From assembly GCF_000336775.1 (NCBI RefSeq), contig NZ_AOLJ01000005.1, forward strand, positions 143,433-207,432: a DNA stretch of 64,000 nucleotides. The letters run 5' to 3'. The position numbers and the translations under genes are program-made. The notes under the pieces were generated by a model, which had not been told where the DNA came from, did no database searches, and saw only the letters and a list, made by a program, of their open reading frames with translations. Positions 43,152 to 50,343 of this stretch are shown here, piece after piece. How positions within the stretch are numbered: the stretch's first letter is position 1; the number at the start of each line of letters is the position of its first letter. This stretch comes from Haloferax gibbonsii ATCC 33959 (GTDB lineage Archaea; Halobacteriota; Halobacteria; Halobacteriales; Haloferacaceae).

Positions 43152-43968
43152 GGACGACCCGTACGACCTCGATTCCGGGGTGGACCCGGCGACGTTCGCC
43201 GCGGCCGCGCCCGAACCGAGCATCGACGGAATCGACGGGAGCGGCGAGGACGCCGAGGGCTCCGCGGTCGCCGACGCGCCGGTCTACGCGGTCGGCGTCG
43301 GCCCCGGCAACCCGGAGTATCTGACGCCTCGCGGGCGGCGAGCGATTCGGGAGGCAGACGTGGTCGTCGGTTTCGAGACGGTCGTCGACTTCGTTGCCGA
43401 CGAGACCGACGCCGACCTGCTCACCTGCGGCTACGCCGACGAAGCAGAGGCGCTGTCCGAGTTCGGGAGGCGCGTCGCGGCCGGCGAGCGCGGGACGGCG
43501 GTCCTCATGGGCGACCCGAACCACTCGGGCTACCAGTTCCTCGGGAAAGTCCAGCGGGCCGTCGAGCGACCGGTGCGGGTGATTCCGGGTATCTCGTCGC
43601 TCCAGATAGCCGCGAGTCGCGCCCGGACGCCGATGGAGGACACGCGGTTCGTCACGCTCCACAAGAGCGGGTCGCTCGACGCCGACCTCGACCGACTGGC
43701 CGGGGCGGTCGGCGAGCGCCACCTGCTCGTCCTGCCGCGGCCGTTCGACTGGATGCCGGGCGACATCGCGGAGTTCCTCGTCGATTCGGGCGCGGACGAA
43801 TCGCTGGACGCGCTCGTGCTCGAACGGCTGACCCACGACGACGAGCGAATCACCCGAACCACGCTCGGCGACCTCCGCGAGTCGGCCGGCGGGAGCGGTC
43901 CCGACTCGACGCCGTACTCGGATCTCTCGGTCCTCGCCGTCAGAGCGCCCGTCGACGCGACAGACTGA
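43144..43968 (+). CDS. cbiE: Cobalt-precorrin-7 C5-methyltransferase, CbiE
   Basis: The 274-residue tetrapyrrole methylase begins its core with VYAVGVGPGNPEYLTPRGRRA near residue 47; VLMGDPNHSGYQFLGK and VRVIPGISSLQIAASRARTPMEDTRF are CbiE features. The first 45 residues are an acidic Asp/Ala/Gly extension. CbiE methylates C5 and works with CbiT, encoded separately at 27603. It is the last cobalamin gene here; the iron-controlled siderophore region begins 20 bases later. Confidence 0.9.
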   Translation: MREDDPYDLDSGVDPATFAAAAPEPSIDGIDGSGEDAEGSAVADAPVYAVGVGPGNPEYLTPRGRRAIREADVVVGFETVVDFVADETDADLLTCGYADEAEALSEFGRRVAAGERGTAVLMGDPNHSGYQFLGKVQRAVERPVRVIPGISSLQIAASRARTPMEDTRFVTLHKSGSLDADLDRLAGAVGERHLLVLPRPFDWMPGDIAEFLVDSGADESLDALVLERLTHDDERITRTTLGDLRESAGGSGPDSTPYSDLSVLAVRAPVDATD

Positions 43969-43988
43969 GCCGCCCCACACGGCGGTAG

Positions 43989-44002
43989 TTAGGCTCGCCT
44001 AA
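43989..44002. promoter_or_regulatory. DtxR-type iron box 1 upstream of the binding lipoprotein gene
   Basis: TTAGGCTCGCCTAA is a perfect 6+2+6 palindrome matching the DtxR/IdeR operator core (TTAGGnnnnCCTAA). It lies just upstream of the TATA-like tttta at about 44014-44020. With the second copy downstream of the TATA it brackets the promoter. Haloarchaeal DtxR homologues control iron genes; the operator role here is inferred. Confidence 0.75.
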
Positions 44003-44024
44003 ATTTCGAAGACGTTTTAACCAT

Positions 44025-44038
44025 TTAGGGAAGCCTAA
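44025..44038. promoter_or_regulatory. DtxR-type iron box 2 upstream of the binding lipoprotein gene
   Basis: TTAGGGAAGCCTAA matches the same core with one internal mismatch in symmetry. It ends 5 bases before ATG 44044, with the same AACAC spacer as at 45335-45339, so bound protein would cover the transcription start of a leaderless mRNA. Its centre is 36 bases from that of box 1. Confidence 0.75.
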
Positions 44039-44043
44039 AACAC

Positions 44044-45240
44044 ATGGCAAACGACGGACACAGCGGTCGAGAATCGACGCGGCGCGAGTATCTGCAGTAC
44101 GGCGGGGCGGTCGTTGCGGGTGGTCTGCTCGCCGGCTGTACCGGTGGCGGCGGGTCGGAGACGACCGAATCCGAAACCGAGACGACCACGGCGGCGACGA
44201 CCGAATCGACAACCGAGGCCGAGACTGAGACGACGACCGAGACATCCGAGTCCTACTCGGTATCGATAGAGCCGATGGGGGAGGTCACGTTCGACTCGGT
44301 CCCGGAGACGTGGGTCGCGAACAACGGCAGTTGGGCCGACATGGGCGTCGCGCTCGGCCTCGACGCGCCGATGGGGGTCTGGCTCACCGGCCGGTACCAC
44401 ACGCAGTACTACGACGAGATTCCGGGCGTGAGCGTGGACAAATCGTCGATTCGACAGCTCTGGGGCGACAGCGGCGTCGGCAAAGAGCAGTTCTACGACA
44501 TGGACGCGGACGTGCACATCGCCGACCCGAACTTCCTCAAGAACCGCGGTCAGTGGAGCGACGCCGACGTCGAGGAGATCAGCACGCAGGTCGGTCCGTT
44601 CTTCGGCAACAGCATCTTCTCGCGCGGCTACGCGTGGCACGATGACTACCGTTACTACGACCTCTACGAGGCGTTCGAGAAGCTCTCGCAGGTGTTCCAG
44701 CGCGAGGACCGCTTCGAGGCGTTCGAACAGGTCCACGACGAGTTCCAGGCGAACCTCGCGTCGGTCGTCCCCGGGCAGGGGGAGCGGCCCTCGGCCGCCG
44801 TCGTCTGGGGCGGCGGCGACGAACCCGAGGAGTTCTACCCCTACATCATCGACGAGGGAACGAGCTTCAAGCACCTCAACGACCTGAAAGTCAACGACGC
44901 GCTCGCGGCGACCGACGTGAAGGACTTCTTCAGCAACCGCGGCGCGGTCGACTTCGAGACGCTCTTGGACGTCGACCCCGAGGTAATCCTCCTGCGCGGA
45001 CAGGAGGCCAAGGACCGCGAGGAGTTCCAGAACACGGTCATCTCGTTCATGGAGAACCACGAGGTCGCGAGCGAGCTCACCGCCGTCAAGAACGACGACG
45101 TCTACCGCGCCGGCGGACTCTACCAGGGCCCCATCACGAACCTCGTCGTCACGGACCGCCTCGCGCAGACGCTGTACGACGCCGACGAGCGCCTGTTCGA
45201 CGCCCAGCGCGTCAGCGACATCGTCAACGGCGACCTGTAG
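44044..45240 (+). CDS. Iron/siderophore ABC transporter substrate-binding lipoprotein (type III, TroA-like)
   Basis: The 398-residue protein has a Tat signal (TRREYLQYGG, Arg pair at 13-14) and a lipobox LLAGC with Cys at 32, followed by a Glu/Thr/Ser-rich linker to about residue 78. The mature domain shows the type III (Peripla_BP_2) organisation: two lobes joined by a long helix (around FEKLSQVFQREDRFEAFEQVHDEF). The ATG at 44044 fits a leaderless transcript with TATA about 26 bases upstream, and is flanked by two DtxR-type boxes. No permease or ATPase gene is adjacent, so it must use a transporter encoded elsewhere. The ligand is probably the ferric siderophore made by the following genes. 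Confidence 0.88.
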   Translation: MANDGHSGRESTRREYLQYGGAVVAGGLLAGCTGGGGSETTESETETTTAATTESTTEAETETTTETSESYSVSIEPMGEVTFDSVPETWVANNGSWADMGVALGLDAPMGVWLTGRYHTQYYDEIPGVSVDKSSIRQLWGDSGVGKEQFYDMDADVHIADPNFLKNRGQWSDADVEEISTQVGPFFGNSIFSRGYAWHDDYRYYDLYEAFEKLSQVFQREDRFEAFEQVHDEFQANLASVVPGQGERPSAAVVWGGGDEPEEFYPYIIDEGTSFKHLNDLKVNDALAATDVKDFFSNRGAVDFETLLDVDPEVILLRGQEAKDREEFQNTVISFMENHEVASELTAVKNDDVYRAGGLYQGPITNLVVTDRLAQTLYDADERLFDAQRVSDIVNGDL

Positions 45241-45320
45241 TCGGTCCCGCTTCGCGGCCCCGCTTTTCCCGTTTCGCTCCGCCGTCGAGCGGCGCGTTCC
45301 GCCAGAATTCTTATATGTTT

Positions 45321-45334
45321 TTAGGCCAGCCTAA
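45321..45334. promoter_or_regulatory. DtxR-type iron box upstream of the stand-alone NIS synthetase gene
   Basis: TTAGGCCAGCCTAA lies between the TATA-like ttatatg (45311-45317) and ATG 45340. The TATA centre is about 26 bases from the ATG, so the box overlies the region just before the start of a leaderless transcript, where a repressor would block initiation. Confidence 0.78.
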
Positions 45335-45339
45335 AACAC

Positions 45340-47166
45340 ATGGCGACCAGCCGAGATATCGGGCGGACACCGGCGGCCGACGCGGCCCCGGACGACCGCG
45401 CCGCGTCAGCGACATTGCACAGTTTCCTCAACTGCTACCTCCACGAAATCGGCGGTCACGAGGTCGTCGACGCGGCCGAAGCGCCGCTCGAGGCCGACTG
45501 TAAACGTGGAGTTCGACTCCCGCTTCCGGAGCAGAAAATCGAGGTTTTCGTGCCGCTTTCGTACTATTCCGACGGGGGCCGACACCTGTTCGGCGGGCCC
45601 GGCGTCTCCGTCCTCCCGGACGGCCGGGTCATCGACCTCGACTACCTCCGGCTTGCGCGATTGCTCCTCGAAGAGCTGTCGCTCGCCCGCGACGCGCCGG
45701 GTGCGGTGGACGAACTGCTCCTCCGGGTCGTCGAGAGCTGTCGGAACACCGCCCGGGCGGTCGAGGCCCGCCGCGGCGACGAAGCGCGACTCTACGGCTT
45801 CGAGACGACGTTCCGCGACGCCGAGCAGTCGCTCGTCTTCGGCCACCACCGACACCCGACGCCCAAGAGCAGGCAGGGCATCGCGCCGCACGACGAACCG
45901 CGGTTCGCGCCGGAGCTACGCGGGTCGTTCCGGCTCCACTACTTCCGGGTCGCGTCCGACCTCCTCGACCACGACTCGACGCTCGACCGGAGCGCCCCGG
46001 CGTGGATAGCCGACGCGCTCCGAGCGGACGAGGCGGTGCCCGAGTCGTTCGCCGCCGAACACCTCGACGGCGACACCGACGACGGACTCGTCCCGGTCCA
46101 CCCGTGGCAGGCCGACTACCTCCTCGCACAGCCGGCGGTTCGAGCGCGCCTCGGCGACGGCATCGAGTCGCTCGGCGAGGTCGGCAGAGAGTTCTACCCG
46201 ACCACCTCGGTTCGGACGCTGTACTCGCCGGACGCGCCGTTCATGGTCAAAGGCTCGCTGAACGTCAAAATCACCAACTCCGCGCGGGTCAACAAGCGGC
46301 ACGAACTGGTCCGCGGCGTCGCCGTCAGCGAGCTGCTCGACGCCGGCCTCCGCGACGTTATCGACGCCGAGTTCCCCGAGTTCGGTCTCGTCGACGACCC
46401 GGCCTACGTCACCGTCGACCTCGGCGACGGCGAGTCCGGCTTCGAGACCGTCCTCCGCGAGAACCCCTTCCGCGGCGACGCGGCGACGAACGCGACGCCC
46501 GTGGTCGCGCTCTGTCAGAATCCCATCGGCGAGCATCGCTCCCGGCTCGGGACCATCGTCGGGACGCTCGCGGAACGCGAGGGCCGCCCATCTGGCGCGG
46601 TCGCCGAGTCGTGGTTTCGGCGGTACCTCTCGGTCGGGCTCCGGCCGGTGCTGTGGCTCTACCTCCGGTACGGCTTCGGCGTCGAGGCCCACCAGCAGAA
46701 CAGCGTCGTCCTGTTGGAAGACGGCTATCCGACCGCGTTCCGCTACCGCGACAATCAGGGCTACTACTTCCCCGAGTCGCGGTACGACCGACTCGACGAC
46801 TTCCTCCCCGGCGTCGGCGAGCGCACGGACACCGTCTGCGGCGACGACATCGCGGACCAGCGCATGATATACTGGACGGTTCTCAACAACGCGCTCGGCG
46901 TCGTCAGCGCGCTCGGGCGGAGCGGGCTGGTCGAGGAGCGGCGACTGCTCGCGGCGCTCCGCGAGGAACTCGAATCGCTCCGCGGGGTCGACGCGCCGGG
47001 GTCGTCGCTCCTCGACCGGTTGCTCGCCGAGCCGACGCTGACCCGCCAGTCGAACCTCCTGACGCGGTTCCACGACATCGACGAACTGGACGACTCGCTC
47101 GACGACGCGCCGCTTTTCGTCGAGGTCGACAACCCGCTGGTGACGGCGTTCGACGGGGTGCGGTGA
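45340..47166 (+). CDS. IucA/IucC-family NIS siderophore synthetase (stand-alone copy)
   Basis: The 608-residue protein condenses a carboxylate, usually citrate, with an amine or hydroxylamine using ATP. It shows family segments: GHHRHPTPKSRQG (ATP-binding region), VHPWQADYLLAQP, SVRTLYSPDAPFMVKGSLNVKITNS and the C-terminal GFGVEAHQQNSVV, which contains the conserved catalytic-type HQQN. It is a close paralogue of the protein at 50340, with long identical blocks. The N-terminus has a 25-residue Ala/Asp-rich extension before HSFLNCYL. It has its own iron box and TATA, separate from the main siderophore operon. Confidence 0.92.
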   Translation: MATSRDIGRTPAADAAPDDRAASATLHSFLNCYLHEIGGHEVVDAAEAPLEADCKRGVRLPLPEQKIEVFVPLSYYSDGGRHLFGGPGVSVLPDGRVIDLDYLRLARLLLEELSLARDAPGAVDELLLRVVESCRNTARAVEARRGDEARLYGFETTFRDAEQSLVFGHHRHPTPKSRQGIAPHDEPRFAPELRGSFRLHYFRVASDLLDHDSTLDRSAPAWIADALRADEAVPESFAAEHLDGDTDDGLVPVHPWQADYLLAQPAVRARLGDGIESLGEVGREFYPTTSVRTLYSPDAPFMVKGSLNVKITNSARVNKRHELVRGVAVSELLDAGLRDVIDAEFPEFGLVDDPAYVTVDLGDGESGFETVLRENPFRGDAATNATPVVALCQNPIGEHRSRLGTIVGTLAEREGRPSGAVAESWFRRYLSVGLRPVLWLYLRYGFGVEAHQQNSVVLLEDGYPTAFRYRDNQGYYFPESRYDRLDDFLPGVGERTDTVCGDDIADQRMIYWTVLNNALGVVSALGRSGLVEERRLLAALREELESLRGVDAPGSSLLDRLLAEPTLTRQSNLLTRFHDIDELDDSLDDAPLFVEVDNPLVTAFDGVR

Positions 47167-47346
47167 GCTAACGCGGCGGCGACGCGAGCGGCCGACTCGA
47201 CCCGGCGCGGCCGGCGTGCGGACAGAGAAAACCGTCGAACGCGGCGGGCGGCGGGTCGTCGCGGACGCTCCGCGGCGATCGAGTAGCGGCCGCGCTGTCC
47301 CGATATTATTCAAATTCAATATGCCTGCAGTAAACTTTTTGTATTT

Positions 47347-47360
47347 TTAGGTTAGCCTAA
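47347..47360. promoter_or_regulatory. DtxR-type iron box upstream of the main siderophore operon
   Basis: TTAGGTTAGCCTAA matches the textbook DtxR core best of the four copies. It follows a TATA-like gtatttt (47341-47347) and ends 6 bases before an ATG at 47367 that opens a short leader ORF. Spacing is the same as at the other two promoters. Confidence 0.8.
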
Positions 47361-47366
47361 AGCTGT

Positions 47367-47417
47367 ATGCTCGACAGCGACAGACCGACGACGAACCGAC
47401 GGAGGAAAGGGCGATGA
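47367..47417 (+). CDS. 16-codon leader ORF overlapping the siderophore operon start
   Basis: ATG at 47367 is at the distance from the TATA-like box (about 24-26 bases) and iron box seen for the leaderless genes at 44044 and 45340. It encodes MLDSDRPTTNRRRKGR and stops at TGA 47415-47417, which overlaps the aminotransferase ATG at 47414 (ATGA). GGAGG at 47401-47405, inside the leader ORF, is placed 8 bases before that ATG. This suggests a leaderless leader peptide translated first, with re-initiation at the aminotransferase gene. The peptide has no recognised function and may simply couple translation. Confidence 0.45.
   Translation: MLDSDRPTTNRRRKGR
47401..47405 (+). promoter_or_regulatory. 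Shine-Dalgarno sequence GGAGG for the aminotransferase gene
   Basis: GGAGG lies 8 bases before ATG 47414. It matches the conserved 16S rRNA 3' end and supports internal initiation at 47414, in contrast to the leaderless neighbours at 44044 and 45340. Confidence 0.6.
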
Positions 47418-48793
47418 CCGACCCGACGGCCGGCAACGAGGCGTTACTCGAACAGCAGGCCGCCCGCGAGTCGAGCGCGCGGACCTACCCCCGGCACCTC
47501 CCGCACGCGATACGGGAGGCCTCGGGCGTCACCGTCACCGACATGGACGGCGAGGAGTACTACGACTGCCTCGCGGGGGCCGGCACGCTCGCCCTCGGGC
47601 ACAACCACCCGAGGGTGGTCGAGTCGATGGAGCGCGTCCTCGCGGAGGACCGCCCGCTCCACACCCTCGACATCACGACGCCCGTCAAGGAGCGGTTCGT
47701 CGACACGCTGTTCGACAGCCTCCCCGACGAGTTCGCCGACAACGCGCGGGTGCAGTTCTGTAGCCCCGCCGGGACCGACGCCGTCGAGGCCGCGCTCAAA
47801 CTCGTCAAGACCGCGACGGGCAACCGGAGCGTCCTCGGGTTTCAGGGCGGCTACCACGGCATGACCAACGGCGCGCTGAGCCTGATGGGCGACACGGACC
47901 CGAAGGAGGACGTGCCGGGACTGATGCCCGACGTACACCACCTGCCGTATCCGTACGAGTATCGGTGTCCGTTCGGCGTCGGCGGCGAGGAGTGTCACGA
48001 ACTCGCCGCCCGGTACGTCGAACGCACCCTCGACGACCCCGAAAGCGGCATCACTGACCCCGCCGGGATGGTGGTCGAACTCGTGCAGGGCGAGGGCGGC
48101 GCGATTCCCGCGCCCGACGACTGGACCCGAGAGATGCGGCGGATGACCCGCGAGCGCGACATCCCGCTCGTCGTGGACGAGATTCAGACCGGCCTCGGCC
48201 GGACCGGCGAGCTGTACGCCTTCGAGCACGCCGACATCGTCCCCGACGCGGTCACGCTCTCGAAGGCGATCGGCGGGTCGCTCCCGCTTTCGGTCGTCGT
48301 CTACGACGAGTCGCTCGACGTCTGGGAACCGGGCGCGCACGCCGGGACCTTCCGGGGGAACCAACTCGCGATGGCCGCCGGCATCGCCACCATCGAACAC
48401 GTGCTCGAACACGACCTCGACGACCACGCCGCGCGCATGGGCGACCGACTCCGCGGCCACCTCGACGCGACGAAGCGCGCCCACGACGCCGTCGGCGACG
48501 TGCGCGGTCGCGGACTGATGCTCGGCGTGGAACTCGTCGACCCCGCGGGAGCGCCCGACGCCTGCGGGCGCTTCCCGGCGCATCCGGACCTCGCCGACGC
48601 CGTCCGCGCGGCGTGTTTCGACCGCGGACTCATCGTCGAACTCGGCGGCCGCCACGGGAGCGTCGTCCGGTTCCTCCCGCCGCTCGTCGTCACCCCGAAC
48701 GACGTGGACGCCATCGGGAGCATCTTCGCGGACGCCGTCGAGGCCGCAATCGAGGCGGTCGACGCCGACGGCCGCCGGGAGGTCGCCGCATGA
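47414..48793 (+). CDS. dat: Diaminobutyrate-2-oxoglutarate aminotransferase
   Basis: The 459-residue class III PLP aminotransferase would make L-2,4-diaminobutyrate from aspartate semialdehyde and glutamate. Motifs: FCSPAGTDAVEAALKLVKTATG, LGFQGGYHGMTNGALSLMG, PLVVDEIQTGLGRTG and Schiff-base Lys near 283 (VTLSKAIGGSLPLS). The YEYRCPFGVGGEEC segment is typical of the DABA group. It is followed directly by a decarboxylase, the usual dat-ddc pair leading to 1,3-diaminopropane. The start is supported by GGAGG 8 bases upstream. First enzyme of the siderophore operon, with ATGA overlap to the next gene. Confidence 0.92.
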   Translation: MTDPTAGNEALLEQQAARESSARTYPRHLPHAIREASGVTVTDMDGEEYYDCLAGAGTLALGHNHPRVVESMERVLAEDRPLHTLDITTPVKERFVDTLFDSLPDEFADNARVQFCSPAGTDAVEAALKLVKTATGNRSVLGFQGGYHGMTNGALSLMGDTDPKEDVPGLMPDVHHLPYPYEYRCPFGVGGEECHELAARYVERTLDDPESGITDPAGMVVELVQGEGGAIPAPDDWTREMRRMTRERDIPLVVDEIQTGLGRTGELYAFEHADIVPDAVTLSKAIGGSLPLSVVVYDESLDVWEPGAHAGTFRGNQLAMAAGIATIEHVLEHDLDDHAARMGDRLRGHLDATKRAHDAVGDVRGRGLMLGVELVDPAGAPDACGRFPAHPDLADAVRAACFDRGLIVELGGRHGSVVRFLPPLVVTPNDVDAIGSIFADAVEAAIEAVDADGRREVAA

Positions 48794-50343
48794 ACGACGT
48801 CGGCGGCGTCGACGGCGTCGGCGAGCGGCGCGACCCGCGGCCGGACGCCGCGAAGTGGTTCCTGAGCGGCGGCGACGACGACCGAGCGCGCTACCGAGAC
48901 GCGATTGGCCGGGCGTGCGACCTCGTCCTCGACGAGTTCGCCGACGAGGCGACGCCGTACTCGGGGGCGACGCCCGAGGAGCTCGACGACGCGCTCGCCC
49001 GGTTCGAGATGTTGCCCCACGAGGGCGACGGCGTGGCCGCGGCGCTCGACCGTACCGAGCCGGTTCTGCGAAACTCCGTCGGCGTCTCAGACCCGGCCTG
49101 CGTCGCGCACCTCCAGTGTCCGCCGACGATTCCGGCGCTCGCGGCCGAGGTGCTCCTGACCGCGACGAACCAGTCGATGGACTCGTGGGACCAGAGCCCC
49201 GCCGCGACGCAGCTCGAACGGCGGTTCGTCGACGAGCTGTGCGAGCTGTTCGGCTACGAAAACGGCGACGGCGTGTTCACAAGCGGTGGCACGCAGTCGA
49301 ACTTCGTCGGCCTGCTCCTCGCGCGCAACAGGGTCGTACTGGAGGAGTTCGGCGTCGATGTCCAGCGCGAGGGGCTGCCGCCGGAGGCGCGGGACCTGCG
49401 AATCCTCTGTTCGGCCGACGCCCACTTCACCGCCACGCAGGCCGCCTCGCACCTCGGCCTCGGCGAGAACGCCGTCGTCACCGTCCCGACCGACGACGAC
49501 CGCCGCCTGTCGATGGAGGCGTTCGACGACGCGGTCGCGGACCTCCGCGAGCGCGGAAAGCGCCCGTTCGCAATCGTCGCGACCGCCGGGACGACGGACT
49601 TCGGCAGCATCGACCCGCTGGGGCCGCTGGCCGACCGCGCGGCCGAACTCGACTGCTGGTACCACGTCGACGCCGCGTGGGGCGGCGCGCTCGCGCTGAG
49701 CGACGACCACGCCGACAAACTCGCGGGCGTCGAGGCCGCCGACTCCGTCGCGGTCGACTTCCACAAGCTGTTCTACCAGCCGATTAGCTGCGGCGCGGTC
49801 CTCGTGCGCGACGAGTCGGCGTACGACCTCATCGACCGCAACGCGGCCTACCTGAACCCGGAGCGCGACGACGAAGCGGGCGTGCCGAATCTCGTCTCGA
49901 AGTCCGTCCAGACGACCCGGCGGTTCGACGCGCTCAAACCCTTCGTCACGATGCAGGCGCTCGGCCGCGAGGGACTGGCGTCGATGGTCGAGTACACCAT
50001 CGACCTCGCCGACGACGCCGCGAGGCTCGTCGAGGCCGACCCCGACCTCCGCCTCGTCCACGACTCCGAGCTGAACGTCGTCGTCTTCCGGTACGTCCCC
50101 GGCGACGGACGGAACGGTGACCCCGACAGACGCGGCGCCGACGAGGTGAACGAAGCTATCCGCGACTCCCTCCTCGACGACGGCGAGGCCGTGGTGGCTC
50201 GGACCACCGTCGACGGCGAGACGTGCCTGAAGCTGACGCTCCTGAACCCCCGAACGACGCGCGAGGACCTCCGAGAACTCCTGCGCGAGGTTTCGACCCG
50301 CGGCACCGCACTCGAAACGACGACCGACGACCGACACGCATGA
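48790..50343 (+). CDS. ddc: L-2,4-diaminobutyrate decarboxylase (group II PLP decarboxylase)
   Basis: The 517-residue enzyme would decarboxylate 2,4-diaminobutyrate to 1,3-diaminopropane. Group II decarboxylase signatures are clear: SMDSWDQSPAATQLE, FTSGGTQSNFVGLLLARN, WYHVDAAWGGAL and the PLP Lys near 325 in VAVDFHKLFYQPISCG. The C-terminal domain (LNVVVFRYVP, CLKLTLLNPRTT) is intact. It lies between dat and an NIS synthetase gene, with 4-base overlaps on both sides, matching the schizokinen/rhizobactin-type backbone pathway. Also named bdb in some annotations. Confidence 0.91.
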   Translation: MNDVGGVDGVGERRDPRPDAAKWFLSGGDDDRARYRDAIGRACDLVLDEFADEATPYSGATPEELDDALARFEMLPHEGDGVAAALDRTEPVLRNSVGVSDPACVAHLQCPPTIPALAAEVLLTATNQSMDSWDQSPAATQLERRFVDELCELFGYENGDGVFTSGGTQSNFVGLLLARNRVVLEEFGVDVQREGLPPEARDLRILCSADAHFTATQAASHLGLGENAVVTVPTDDDRRLSMEAFDDAVADLRERGKRPFAIVATAGTTDFGSIDPLGPLADRAAELDCWYHVDAAWGGALALSDDHADKLAGVEAADSVAVDFHKLFYQPISCGAVLVRDESAYDLIDRNAAYLNPERDDEAGVPNLVSKSVQTTRRFDALKPFVTMQALGREGLASMVEYTIDLADDAARLVEADPDLRLVHDSELNVVVFRYVPGDGRNGDPDRRGADEVNEAIRDSLLDDGEAVVARTTVDGETCLKLTLLNPRTTREDLRELLREVSTRGTALETTTDDRHA

